This document shows positions 25,794-34,061 of a stretch of DNA of 64,000 nt, piece by piece. The notes under the pieces are model-generated. The model worked only from the letters and a program-made list of their open reading frames with translations, ran no database searches and was not told the DNA's origin. Position 1 is the first letter of the stretch; every line of letters starts with the position of its first letter. Location of the stretch: contig JBCBVV010000007.1 of the NCBI GenBank assembly GCA_039817415.1, positions 124,001 through 188,000 of the forward strand, in the 5' to 3' direction. The position numbers were made by a program, and so were the translations under genes. The DNA is from JALEFZ01 sp039817415. GTDB lineage: Bacteria > Bacteroidota > Bacteroidia > J057.

Positions 25794-26018
25794 CTACCGC
25801 AAAAAATAACTCTCCACCAATCCCACCGGCACCCGTAGGTAATCAGCCACATCATAGATCGTCACCAGTTCCTTATTGCTCTTATTCACATGCTCGCGGA
25901 TCCGCTTGAGGTAGCGGTGTAGTGTTGTGAGTGAGTACCCACCAAAGCCTGGTATACAGGCCAACTCCTTGGCGGAAACGAATAGCTTTTTAGTACCTGC
26001 CAATTTCTTCTCGATCAT
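25794..26018 (-). CDS. Small helix-turn-helix-type DNA-binding protein (74 aa)
   Basis: The protein has two possible HTH pairs: G-Y-S-L-T-T-L-H-R-Y-L-K-R-I (residues ~25-40) and V-T-I-Y-D-V-A-D-Y-L-R-V-P-V-G-L-V (residues ~52-68), each with the Ser/Thr or Val turn typical of small excisionase- or AlpA-like proteins. The start is the M-I-E-K-K-L-A-G ATG at 26018. It reads away from the AT-rich repeat region and could bind it as a regulator or replication initiator accessory. No precise family was recognised. Confidence 0.6.
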   Translation of the reverse strand: MIEKKLAGTKKLFVSAKELACIPGFGGYSLTTLHRYLKRIREHVNKSNKELVTIYDVADYLRVPVGLVESYFLR

Positions 26019-26103
26019 ACTGTATTTTTATTAAAACTTACCCTTTACCAGATTTTGGCCCAAAATGGGCTTTTCCTGAAAATCGCTGTGAAAAAGTTTT
26101 CGC

Positions 26104-26273
26104 CGAAAAACGATAACATTTTTAACATTTTAACAAATAGGGCATAACTAATTGTATGTCAGTTTATTTGGGGTATGTTATTTCGTGTTATCGTTTTAAC
26201 ATTTAATAACATTCTTAACATTACTTCGACTTTTCGTGTTAAAAATGTTATCAAATGTTATTATTTGTTAAGA
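26104..26273. repeat. Cluster of TAACATT / AATGTTA repeats (origin or operator candidate)
   Basis: The 14-mer TAACATTTTTAACA at 26114-26127 recurs as its exact reverse complement TGTTAAAAATGTTA at 26237-26250. Between and beside these are further copies: TAACATTTTAACA partly overlapping the first, TAACATTTAATAACATTCTTAACATT around 26197-26222 (three units), and TGTTATCAAATGTTATTATTTGTTA on the other strand (to ~26270). Two short palindromes precede it: GCCCAAAATGGGC (26058-26071 region) and GTTTTCGCCGAAAAAC. Iteron-like spacing in a 540-base gene-free gap between accessory genes suggests a replication origin or the binding site of the adjacent HTH protein. Confidence 0.6.
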
Positions 26274-26510
26274 AAAAATAACAGCCTAACTATCTGTAAT
26301 ATAGTTATTTAGAGCCGAAAATGCTCATTTGTTAAAAAAATCGGCCTAAAAAAAAATTTCACCCATTTTGGAAGTAGTTCTACGATTAGTGGAAATAAAA
26401 TATTACACGATTAAAATTAATATTTTTATATGATTTATGCATGTGTGTATAAGGTGAACCTTAGATACATACTCCCTGCATCGTGGTTACATATCCCTAA
26501 TATCGAGCAT
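26274..26510. other. Non-coding AT-rich DNA in the element
   Basis: No ORF of note. A/T runs predominate (for example AAAAAAAAAATTTC near 26348). Nothing else was recognised between the repeat cluster and the terminator hairpin. Confidence 0.35.
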
Positions 26511-26544
26511 AAATAAGCCCTGACCATTTGGCCAGGGCTTTTGC
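26511..26544. terminator. Bidirectional hairpin terminator
   Basis: AAGCCCTG (26515-26522) pairs with CAGGGCTT (26533-26540), with a T run on the plus side and TATTTATG on the minus side. It lies 16 bases beyond the stop of the minus-strand 117-aa gene and probably serves that gene. Confidence 0.65.
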
Positions 26545-26560
26545 GTAGGTTTAAGATGTC

Positions 26561-26914
26561 TTACTTCAGATGGAGGTAGGGATAAACGTATTTGTCTAGG
26601 TAGAAATCGTATTCCTCCAAGCGTTTGAGGATGGAGGGAAGGAAGGTGGATTCTCTTTCTTTGATGAGCAGCAGGCGATCATTCCCCATGGTATGCTGGA
26701 TGTGCTCCTCCAGGTAGGTCAGCTGAGCGGCCAGGATGAGGAAAAAATCGTTGGCGTCATGGTGGTGTTGTTCTTCCTCCTGGAGGAGGCGATGGAGCTT
26801 CTGGTTTTGGTCAGTGAGGGTAGCTATTTCTTGTTGGAGGTCTTCGATTCGTTGAGCAGGACATTCCTTCATCACAATATCAATTTGGTCGTACTTTTTA
26901 CGTAAAATAGACAA
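26561..26914 (-). CDS. Coiled-coil protein (117 aa), function unknown
   Basis: Residues ~20-52 form a heptad-rich coiled coil (I-E-D-L-Q-Q-E-I-A-T-L-T-D-Q-N-Q-K-L-H-R-L-L-type pattern). A His-rich step follows (E-E-Q-H-H-H-D-A-N-D-F-F-L-I-L), then helices with F-L-P-S-I-L-K-R-L-E-E-Y-D and an aromatic end (Y-L-D-K-Y-V-Y-P-Y-L-H-L). It is a free-standing unit of the element with its own terminator. No family was recognised. An oligomerising accessory or regulatory role is possible. Confidence 0.55.
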   Translation of the reverse strand: MSILRKKYDQIDIVMKECPAQRIEDLQQEIATLTDQNQKLHRLLQEEEQHHHDANDFFLILAAQLTYLEEHIQHTMGNDRLLLIKERESTFLPSILKRLEEYDFYLDKYVYPYLHLK

Positions 26915-27003
26915 AAAAGAAAATATTTCAATATAAAAATTATATACGAATATTAGATGCGGTTATTGTGGGTAATTATTTTGTAATAGATTTTAGATGA
27001 ATT

Positions 27004-28389
27004 TTAATCTTCTGGATCATTGATCCATGTGATGGAGTTGAGTTGTTCTTGGGTTAATTTTTTTTTGAGATTATTTTTTGTTGACTGATAGAGTTTAGCG
27101 AATGATAGGTCAGCTCCCTTCAGGTCAGCTCCCTTCAGGTTAGCTCCCTTCAGGTCAGCTCCCTTCAGGTTAGCTCCTACTAGATTGGCTCGCCACAGGT
27201 CAGCTCCCTTCAGGTTAGCTCCCCTCAGTATAGCCCCCCTCAGATCAGCCCCCCTCAGGTCAACTTCACTCAGGACAGCTTCATTCAGTAAAGCTCCCTT
27301 TAGGTTGGCTGCCTGCATGTTAGCTTCCTGCATGTTAGCTCCCTCCAGTATAGCTCGCCTCAGGTCAGCTCCCTTCAGGTCAGCTCCCTTCAGGTCAGCT
27401 CCCTTCAGTATAGCACCCCTCAGGTCAGCTGACTTTTGGAGAATAGCTTTCAAAAGGTCAGACTTTAAGAGAACTTCAGCTGAGAGATGTTTCCTCAGCG
27501 GAATTTCCTGTATGTCAAATCTCTTCAGGTCAGCTTTCCTAAGGTCAGCTTTCGTCAGGTCAGCTCTTTTCAGGTCAACTCCCCTCAAGTCAGCTCCCTT
27601 AAGGTCAGAGTCAATCAGCTCAGCTCCCTCTAGTTCGGCTTCCCTAAGGTCAGCTCCCCTCAGGTTAGCTCCAGTCAGTTTGGCACCCGACAGGTTACTC
27701 TCGTTTAATTCTGCCTTCACAAAAAAAGCTCCTCGATTTATTTTCACGTATGTGGAAGAATCTAAGTTTGCAGACTGCAAGGCAAGTAGTAGATGCCCAC
27801 GTTCTGGGCTAAGCGATTTTTCTATTAATGAATCTGATTCTGGATCAAGATACTTGTACTCTTTCATGCTCTTACTTAAAGCAATGATCCTCCCAACAAG
27901 TGCGTTTGAAAGGGAATCCTTCTTATTCCCTCGGTCTGCAAGCTCACGGCTAATAGCATCCATAACATTACCAGACTCTAGAATTATCGCACTTCTTCTT
28001 TCTGCCTCAGATAGTGTTGTTTGCTGATCTAACCTGAAATTCTGCTTATCAATTTTATCATTCTGCTTACTAAGGAGCCTATTTTGCTGCCAAAGTAGTA
28101 TGATAGGCACAAGCGCCACAACCACGGCAAAAATCCCTATCCTAGTAAATCGATACAGGACAGCAATTAGTACATCACTGATATTGTCCTTCGATATTTC
28201 TCCACTTAGCATTTTGCTAATACTTTTCCTTAATCTTCCACCTAAGATAATGCCACCAGCCCTTTTGGTAAGTAACCAACTGGTAGACCAGGCTTTAGAT
28301 TCTGCTTCCTTATAAGAAGCTAATTCCTTGCGTAGGCTATCTACTTCTTTGCGTAGGTCTTCGGGATTATTATTTTGAATATCTGACAT
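27004..28389 (-). CDS. Membrane pentapeptide-repeat protein A (461 aa)
   Basis: Started at M-S-D-I-Q-N-N-N-P (28389), five bases after the paralogue. A short coiled coil (residues ~10-30), a conserved block S-K-A-W-S-T-S-W-L-L-T-K, then one membrane helix (residues 81-100: F-T-R-I-G-I-F-A-V-V-V-A-L-V-P-I-I-L-L) and a second coiled coil lead to a ~110-residue linker. From residue ~226 to ~431 there are about 40 pentapeptides of the A-(D/N)-L-x-(G/A) type, predicted to form a right-handed quadrilateral beta-helix. The short C-terminal cap ends I-T-W-I-N-D-P-E-D. The repeats are nearly identical 15-base units in the DNA. Which side of the membrane the helix faces is unclear; cytosolic is favoured by the Arg/Lys before the membrane helix only weakly. 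Confidence 0.85.
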   Translation of the reverse strand: MSDIQNNNPEDLRKEVDSLRKELASYKEAESKAWSTSWLLTKRAGGIILGGRLRKSISKMLSGEISKDNISDVLIAVLYRFTRIGIFAVVVALVPIILLWQQNRLLSKQNDKIDKQNFRLDQQTTLSEAERRSAIILESGNVMDAISRELADRGNKKDSLSNALVGRIIALSKSMKEYKYLDPESDSLIEKSLSPERGHLLLALQSANLDSSTYVKINRGAFFVKAELNESNLSGAKLTGANLRGADLREAELEGAELIDSDLKGADLRGVDLKRADLTKADLRKADLKRFDIQEIPLRKHLSAEVLLKSDLLKAILQKSADLRGAILKGADLKGADLKGADLRRAILEGANMQEANMQAANLKGALLNEAVLSEVDLRGADLRGAILRGANLKGADLWRANLVGANLKGADLKGANLKGADLKGADLSFAKLYQSTKNNLKKKLTQEQLNSITWINDPED

Positions 28390-28393
28390 CTTT

Positions 28394-29671
28394 CTATTTA
28401 GGCAATGACTCTTTAGGTGATTCAGGATTATCAACCCAAATAATTGAGTTTAATACTTCATCCTTTAAAAACTTACTTAGTGTATCTCTTGCAGATAGAT
28501 AAAAGATAGCATTCTCAATATTGGCAGAACTAAAATCAGTCCCCTCGATTATACTCCCCCTCATGTCAGCTCCCCAAAAGATAGTACTTCCCACCATTCG
28601 GGAATTAATAATGGCTCCTCTTAAATCTGAGTTACTGAAATCTGTGAAAAATAAGTTTGCACCTCTCAAATCTGCCCCTCTAAGATTCGCCCTAATAAGT
28701 TTTGTTCCAGTAAGTTTGCTTCCGCTCAAATTTGCTTTTCGAAGACTTGCCCCCCTTAAATTGGCGTAATCTAGTATTGCATTTGAAAAATCTGCATTCC
28801 TCAAATTAGCCTGAATAAGATCAGCATTGCTGAGATCAGCTTTTCGCAAGGTCGCACCTCTTAGATTGGCACCCCAAAGATCAACTCCTCTCATATCAGC
28901 TCCTCTTAAGTCTGCAAGTTTGAGATTTATCCCATCTAAATAGGCATTTACCAGATTGGAGTTAACGAGTTCAGCCTTTTCAAAGTATGCCCCTCGATTT
29001 ATTTTCTCATATGTATCAAAGTCTATATTGGCTGCTTGAAGAGCTAACAAGAGATGACCTCGTTCAGGACTTATCGAGCGATAAATCAAGGAGTCTGTAT
29101 CTGGATCAAGATATTTATACTCCTTCATGTTTTTGCTTAACGCTATTATTCTGCCAATTAATGCACCCGATAATGGTTTTGTTGTATTGTCAGACTCTGA
29201 TAGCTCTCTACTAACTGCATCCAATACATTCCCAGATTCGAGAATAACAGCACTTCTTCTCTCTGCTTCGGAAAGGGCAGTCTGTTGATCGAGCCTAAAA
29301 TTCTGCTTTTCTATTTTTTCATTTTGGATATCTATTTTATCATTCTGTCTTCCTAAGAGGATATTCTGTTGAAAGAGAAGTATGATAGGAACAAGCGCTA
29401 CAACCACGGCAAAAATCCCAATCCTAGTAAATCGATAAAGCACAGCAATTAGGACATCACTGAAGTTATCCTTTGATAACTCTCCATTTAACAGTTTGCT
29501 GACACTCTTTCTTAGCCTTCCACCCATGACGATGCCACCAGCCTTTTTTGTGAGAAGCCAGCTAGTAGACCAGGCCTTGGCTTCAGCCTCTTCATAAGAG
29601 GCAATTTTCTTTTCAAGCTTCTCAATCTTCTTTAATAACTCTTCTGGATTCTCTGTAGGCTTTTCAGACAT
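28394..29671 (-). CDS. Membrane pentapeptide-repeat protein B (425 aa), paralogue of A
   Basis: Started at M-S-E-K-P-T-E-N-P (29671). The upstream extension of the frame to 29776 runs through a terminator hairpin and is rejected. Layout matches protein A: coiled coil, A-K-A-W-S-T-S-W-L-L-T-K, membrane helix at 81-100 with nearly identical sequence, and S-E-A-E-R-R-S-A-V-I-L-E-S-G-N-V in the linker. The pentapeptide part (residues ~229-390) is shorter and more diverged than in A. The strong N-terminal identity and weaker C-terminal identity point to tandem duplication followed by divergence of the repeat domain. The two genes are very likely one transcript. Confidence 0.85.
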   Translation of the reverse strand: MSEKPTENPEELLKKIEKLEKKIASYEEAEAKAWSTSWLLTKKAGGIVMGGRLRKSVSKLLNGELSKDNFSDVLIAVLYRFTRIGIFAVVVALVPIILLFQQNILLGRQNDKIDIQNEKIEKQNFRLDQQTALSEAERRSAVILESGNVLDAVSRELSESDNTTKPLSGALIGRIIALSKNMKEYKYLDPDTDSLIYRSISPERGHLLLALQAANIDFDTYEKINRGAYFEKAELVNSNLVNAYLDGINLKLADLRGADMRGVDLWGANLRGATLRKADLSNADLIQANLRNADFSNAILDYANLRGASLRKANLSGSKLTGTKLIRANLRGADLRGANLFFTDFSNSDLRGAIINSRMVGSTIFWGADMRGSIIEGTDFSSANIENAIFYLSARDTLSKFLKDEVLNSIIWVDNPESPKESLPK

Positions 29672-29710
29672 GCTGGTCGGTTTTTCTTCCTCAAATAAAA
29701 TAGTCCCAAT

Positions 29711-29749
29711 CCCCGAAAAATAAAAAAGCCCCAGCCTTTCGGCCAGGGC
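29711..29749 (-). terminator. Terminator of the replication operon
   Basis: On the minus strand GCCCTGGCC pairs with GGCTGGGGC (arms about 29741-29749 and 29727-29735), followed by TTTTTTATTTTTC. It ends the operon that starts at 34002 and lies between it and the pentapeptide genes. Confidence 0.8.
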
Positions 29750-29784
29750 ACTAACACAACAACTACAACTATCCATCTTTCCCC

Positions 29785-30042
29785 TCAGGATCCTCCTTGG
29801 CTAATCGTATCGCATTCCTGCATGATGATCTCTCCCGTATAGGTCGGGTGGTATTCAATATGGATGCTGGAGCGTTTGATCTTCTGCAGCTGCTCGGCAT
29901 CTAGGTTAAAGGGCTGTACTTGTAGTTTTGGTGCACAGTCTGGACAGGCAGGACAAGCTGGACAGGTAGGCTTATTGAGGAAGAGCATAGCCACGCCGCT
30001 TAGGAGCATGCCGCCAAGGGCGCTGAAAATGAGCTTATTCAT
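29785..30042 (-). CDS. Small membrane protein with C-P-A-C-P-A-C-P-D-C motif (85 aa)
   Basis: A single membrane helix at residues ~5-22 (F-S-A-L-G-G-M-L-L-S-G-V-A-M-L-F-L) is followed at once by T-C-P-A-C-P-A-C-P-D-C, four Cys spaced by two or three residues, and a soluble tail with I-H-I-E-Y-H-P-T-Y-T-G-E. The Cys cluster could bind a metal or form disulfides. It is the last gene of the replication operon and overlaps the previous gene by eight bases. No family was recognised. Confidence 0.6.
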   Translation of the reverse strand: MNKLIFSALGGMLLSGVAMLFLNKPTCPACPACPDCAPKLQVQPFNLDAEQLQKIKRSSIHIEYHPTYTGEIIMQECDTISQGGS

Positions 30043-30292
30043 CGAGTTGGTATTTAAGAAGGTGATAAGTCGGATTGGTAAAAGGCTTGGCGCGGCCGGT
30101 TTGCATTTCTTGCCACATGCGTTGGTAGATCACGGTCTCTTCCATCTTGCTGTCATGGTCGAAGGAAGGACCAGGTACCTTTTCTGGAATGTCTCCGGTG
30201 CCGTATTTGATCAGCTCCTGCAGGAGGGCACTATCTGCCGATACCTCTAGGTGCATGATGGTTTCCATTTTGATTAAGAGGGTTGCTTTCAT
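30035..30292 (-). CDS. Small hypothetical protein (85 aa) of the replication operon
   Basis: An acidic, helical protein (S-A-D-S-A-L-L-Q-E-L-I-K-Y-G-T-G, then I-Y-Q-R-M-W-Q-E-M-Q-T-G-R-A-K-P-F). M9 or M13 could also be the start. It is linked by short overlaps to both neighbours (four bases to the 72-aa gene, eight to the Cys-rich gene), so translational coupling is likely. No motif gives a function. Confidence 0.55.
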   Translation of the reverse strand: MKATLLIKMETIMHLEVSADSALLQELIKYGTGDIPEKVPGPSFDHDSKMEETVIYQRMWQEMQTGRAKPFTNPTYHLLKYQLDE

Positions 30293-30507
30293 ATCATTTC
30301 TAGCTTTTCGGGTAGGTAGGCAAGAACGGTTTGTCGATCGGCAATCATATCGGGGTACTTGCCTTGGAAGAGGATCTCGTTTCCATCGATAATCATTTTG
30401 AAGGAGGCGATTTCTCCATTTCCAGGACCGTAGATGACGGGGCTGACATAGGAGATCTTGTTGAGGGCGAGTAGGTGTTGGTTGAGGATGATGTATTGAT
30501 TTTTCAT
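30289..30507 (-). CDS. Small hypothetical protein (72 aa) of the replication operon
   Basis: A mixed alpha/beta pattern (Q-Y-I-I-L-N-Q-H-L-L-A-L-N-K-I-S-Y-V, then I-A-S-F-K-M-I-I-D-G-N-E-I-L-F-Q-G). The segment resembles a small beta-sheet with an I-D-G-N turn. It overlaps the 401-aa gene by four bases (ATGA-type coupling) and the 85-aa gene by four. No family was recognised. Confidence 0.55.
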   Translation of the reverse strand: MKNQYIILNQHLLALNKISYVSPVIYGPGNGEIASFKMIIDGNEILFQGKYPDMIADRQTVLAYLPEKLEMI

Positions 30508-31709
30508 GCTTCCAGGTCTTTATTTTCTATGGCTACACGTAGGTATTTGGCAACGGTCTTTCTGTTGATCCCTGATAGGTTCGCGATTCTTATTTTGTTG
30601 TAGCGTCCATCTTCAGCTAGCACTTTTTTGGCCGCTTTGACGCAGCGATTGTATTTCGATTTGGAGAGGCCACGGTACCGGTCGGGCTGGACATTGGCAG
30701 AGAATCTAGGATGGACATTATCGGTTTCCCCAGTTACGATGACCTGTTTATGATGGGTACTTTGAACTGAGGAGTTTGTGACTTTTTCCTGGGGATGTTC
30801 TCCCGTGTTGGAGCCTCTGGAAAGGTCAGCCTGTGGGCCATCCTTGGACTTGGCCACCGCAAAGCCAATGGGTGGATTGTCCTCTATCTCCTCTGGGTCA
30901 ATGGCCTCTGAATCAGGGTCATCGGGACTTGATACCTTCCGATCTCTGACGCCATCCTGCATATCCCAATCATCAACATAAGAGGCAATTGGAATGCTAA
31001 TGACTAACATCAGCAAGTAAATGGAAACCGACATAAAGCGGAAGGATAGGGTAGCGAAGGACTGCCTTCCCAGCTTTTTTGATCTGTCTGAGGCATGATT
31101 AGCCTTTTCACCTTTGACAGCATCTTGTTGCATGCGAACGTATTCCGCTCGTTGGTGCTGCAGCTGCCTTACTTCTTCCTTGGCATCCCATCTAACGGTC
31201 CATTTTCCCTTGTACATGACCTTATTAGCCTCGATGGTCTTGTCAATGTTTTCTATTTCTCTGGTGAAGGGAAGGGCCTTCTCGGAGATATGAGCTGCAA
31301 AGGTGGTTACCTCATAGGCTTGTTCGGACCTTATAGGCGAACCGAAATAATTCAAGGTCGCATCAAAGCCTCCCAGGGCAACGAAAATGATGGCATACAC
31401 GCCGATTCTCCGAATAGGGACAGCACTCCCTCGGCCATCCAATTTCGAGGCAATGAATTCCGCCAGGTTGGAACAGAGGATGAACATGGCGAAAGCAACC
31501 GAACTCGAAACCAGCCAGGCAACGATATGTCCAGCAGCTGGTAGCATATCAGCGTAGATTGGTTGGCTGAGGTAGGCAGTAAATACCCCTCCAGCCAAAC
31601 TCAAAACGAAACAGACAAAAGCGACACCAGCACCTAGTCTGAGGTCCTTGTTTTTTCCAAAAGCACCTGTGGCCATGGCCCACATAGGCAAAATGATTGC
31701 ATTAAACAT
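30504..31709 (-). CDS. Multi-pass membrane protein with C-terminal helix-turn-helix (401 aa)
   Basis: Four hydrophobic segments are clear: residues ~27-50 (A-G-V-A-F-V-C-F-V-L-S-L-A-G-G-V), ~60-83, ~103-122 and ~225-245 (M-S-V-S-I-Y-L-L-M-L-V-I-S-I-P-I-A). A charged coiled-coil loop separates the third and fourth. The last ~55 residues form a DNA-binding-like unit with a good HTH (I-R-I-A-N-L-S-G-I-N-R-K-T-V-A-K-Y-L-R-V). It could tether element DNA or a replication complex to the membrane, or sense a membrane signal. It follows the primase-helicase by 58 bases in the same operon. Confidence 0.65.
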   Translation of the reverse strand: MFNAIILPMWAMATGAFGKNKDLRLGAGVAFVCFVLSLAGGVFTAYLSQPIYADMLPAAGHIVAWLVSSSVAFAMFILCSNLAEFIASKLDGRGSAVPIRRIGVYAIIFVALGGFDATLNYFGSPIRSEQAYEVTTFAAHISEKALPFTREIENIDKTIEANKVMYKGKWTVRWDAKEEVRQLQHQRAEYVRMQQDAVKGEKANHASDRSKKLGRQSFATLSFRFMSVSIYLLMLVISIPIASYVDDWDMQDGVRDRKVSSPDDPDSEAIDPEEIEDNPPIGFAVAKSKDGPQADLSRGSNTGEHPQEKVTNSSVQSTHHKQVIVTGETDNVHPRFSANVQPDRYRGLSKSKYNRCVKAAKKVLAEDGRYNKIRIANLSGINRKTVAKYLRVAIENKDLEA

Positions 31710-31767
31710 TGTTTCACTGATTAAAATTTTTGTTATTACTATTCACTGATTAAAGCCCCTGGCATAT

Positions 31768-34002
31768 CTATCGTATAGGTTGCTGGGGGTTTTCTTGTTG
31801 AAGCTGCTCGATCTCGGCTGAAGTCAAAAACTGCTCCGCACGAAACGTATAAAACTGCCCCACCTTGCTTTTCTTCCTCCGCTCCTGGGCGAAGTCATCC
31901 CATTCGAATACATCCCTTCTTACATTCTTGGTCGGGGCATCGATACCCATCTTTTCTGTCAGGATCTTCTTCAGGTAGGCGCGATCATTGCCTTTCATGT
32001 TCATGGCATGCATGAGATCCTTGAAGGTCAAATGACACTCCGTCGTGGAGCAACGCCAGAAGTAATCCGTTACATAATCTCTGATGCTTCGCTGCAGGGT
32101 AGGGAGAGAATCCTGACAAGCTCGGATGAACTCCGGTGTCTTGTAGAGGCTTTCCTTGAAGTACATTCTGCCTTCCTCAGGATGCTTGAGCTTTCTGTTT
32201 TTGAGGAAGTAGAGGAAAGCCGGAACTTCTCGCTTCATCTTTTCCTTTGCCTTGGGATCCTTCTTCTGAAAGCTGGGCACCTGGCATACAAAAAATCGAT
32301 TGTCGCTGCTCTCCAGGGGAATGAACTTGGTCGGGTGATTGGAAGTGATGACGAACTTCAACATCACATCGATCTGGGTTTTGGTGGAGAACTTCGCATT
32401 CAGGAGATCTCTATCTGCCGTACTCAGGCTTTTCAGCTTCTCTTTGGTGTCTTGCTTTTCGATCAGACCTTCCTCAATACAGGCGACCAGCTTATGGATG
32501 TAGTGAGCATTGAATTCTCCGGTGAGATCGCTATTGCCCAGGCGAACGACATTCTCTCCAAAGAGCCACATTAGCAGGTTCACAAAAGTAGACTTACCCG
32601 TTTCGTTTTCTTCTGATACCAGGGCGATGATGGGAAGCTTAGCCTTGGGCTTATTGTAGAGAATGGAAAGCCAGTCCAGCGCCAGCTGATAACGTGGCCA
32701 ACCGCTCTCCAGCTTCATGTCGCCGAAGATATGCTGGATAAATGTATAGATGGTCGGAAAGCGACCAGCTAAGGGCTTCTCCGGAAGGGGAGAATACATA
32801 TTGAAAAGCTTGGAACCATCGGGCAGGCGGTAGACCTGTTCGAATTCATCAGAGTGATCGGGGATGTTCACGAAGGTGTCATACTTCTCGATCTGCTGAA
32901 CAAACTCCCTGGGGTAGTCCTCCGAGATGGCGCCTTTCTTCCAGGGCTCCATGACAGGAACCATGTCCCCTCCATGGGTAACCAGGGTAATACGCTTATA
33001 GTAATCGCACCCAACACGCAAAAACTTAAAACTGTCAGGATGGGCAAGCTGGCAAACGGTGCCTTTTTCTTCCTTGAACTGATAGCGGCCACGCTTCCAG
33101 ATGAATTCCTCTTCGCCAATCAGGTGTTCATACTGATTGTAGAAAAGCGAGACAGAATTCAGGCGAAAGAAAGCCTTCAGTTGCTTGGGTTGAGCTTCGG
33201 TTAGATTGAGGCCCTGAACATAGGATTTCCTTTCGACCTGGTGCAGGTTGAAGAGCTTCATGTCCATGATTACTGGTGCAGGATCTTCAATTACTTCCAG
33301 TAGATCGTCTAGTCCCTTTTGTTCGGAGTCCTCGTGGATCTGCATGAACCAACTGGTGCAGGAAAAGGCTTCCATACAGACGGCAAACTGCTGCACGGCT
33401 CGATAAAAGTTTTGCAGTCTATCTGCAAGATCTCTTTTTTCCAGTACATAGTTTTTCTTGACCATGCGTGTATCGGCATCCAAAAGGAGAACGACATTTT
33501 TGGGTCTGCAAGCTTTGATCAGGTAGGTAAGCTGGTCCTGTAGCACAGGCTTCTTAGCTCCCTTCTTCCATCCCCATATTCCGGTCATGCCTACGATATG
33601 GAGACCATGACGCCAACCTGCCAAGGCCTTGAACTGCCCCTCAATTATATAGAGGGTTTCGATCTCTTGGCGATTTTGATAAGCCTCAATAATGGCGGGT
33701 GTCAGGTAGATGCGATTGGGCATCCCTTTGGGATTTTCATACTTCCGCTTGGGATCAATAGGCTGGGCCAGGCGCTTGACGACGTACTGCACCTGCATGG
33801 GATTGCCAGGATTATCGGTCTTGTTTTCTACATCCAGTGCTCCGGAAAGGCTGAAGTAAGGAATGCAGATATTTCCCTGCTGGTCTGGGTAGAGGATGGG
33901 TGTATGCTGGACACCTTGGTCTCTCCAGACACGCTGGATAAAACCAGGATAATCTTCTGAGAGCTTGAGGGCCTTTAGTCTTTTGTCATAGTATTCTCTC
34001 AT
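31768..34002 (-). CDS. Primase-helicase: Toprim-like N-terminus and SF3-type (DUF5906) helicase
   Basis: The N-terminal ~250 residues have a Toprim-like core (L-Y-I-I-E-G-Q-F-K-A-L-A-G, then N-V-V-L-L-L-D-A-D-T-R). The C-terminal half has a P-loop ending G469-K-S471 in E-E-N-E-T-G-K-S-T-F, a Walker B-like V-A-C-I-E-E-G and a sensor motif F-V-I-T-S-N-H-P-T, all typical of the DUF5906/D5-type helicases of phages and plasmids. The protein would unwind and prime element DNA. It is the first gene of the operon reading away from the CI/Cro-like switch, as an early replication gene should. No DNA polymerase is encoded, so the host polymerase is presumably used. Confidence 0.85.
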   Translation of the reverse strand: MREYYDKRLKALKLSEDYPGFIQRVWRDQGVQHTPILYPDQQGNICIPYFSLSGALDVENKTDNPGNPMQVQYVVKRLAQPIDPKRKYENPKGMPNRIYLTPAIIEAYQNRQEIETLYIIEGQFKALAGWRHGLHIVGMTGIWGWKKGAKKPVLQDQLTYLIKACRPKNVVLLLDADTRMVKKNYVLEKRDLADRLQNFYRAVQQFAVCMEAFSCTSWFMQIHEDSEQKGLDDLLEVIEDPAPVIMDMKLFNLHQVERKSYVQGLNLTEAQPKQLKAFFRLNSVSLFYNQYEHLIGEEEFIWKRGRYQFKEEKGTVCQLAHPDSFKFLRVGCDYYKRITLVTHGGDMVPVMEPWKKGAISEDYPREFVQQIEKYDTFVNIPDHSDEFEQVYRLPDGSKLFNMYSPLPEKPLAGRFPTIYTFIQHIFGDMKLESGWPRYQLALDWLSILYNKPKAKLPIIALVSEENETGKSTFVNLLMWLFGENVVRLGNSDLTGEFNAHYIHKLVACIEEGLIEKQDTKEKLKSLSTADRDLLNAKFSTKTQIDVMLKFVITSNHPTKFIPLESSDNRFFVCQVPSFQKKDPKAKEKMKREVPAFLYFLKNRKLKHPEEGRMYFKESLYKTPEFIRACQDSLPTLQRSIRDYVTDYFWRCSTTECHLTFKDLMHAMNMKGNDRAYLKKILTEKMGIDAPTKNVRRDVFEWDDFAQERRKKSKVGQFYTFRAEQFLTSAEIEQLQQENPQQPIR

Positions 34003-34061
34003 GCTAGAGGGTGTTATGCTTGAAAAGCCATGTACTATAAAGTGAGAGTGGGGGAAGGGGA

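Noticed and set aside
27185..28027. 280-codon plus-strand frame opposite pentapeptide gene A
   Set aside because: It is the mirror of the 15-base repeats (S-A-P-L-R-type composition), with no start signal or protein-like pattern. The minus frame has a membrane helix, coiled coil and proper repeats.
29672..29776. Longer start of pentapeptide protein B
   Set aside because: The extension is Cys-rich, crosses the terminator hairpin of the upstream operon and has no counterpart in the paralogue.
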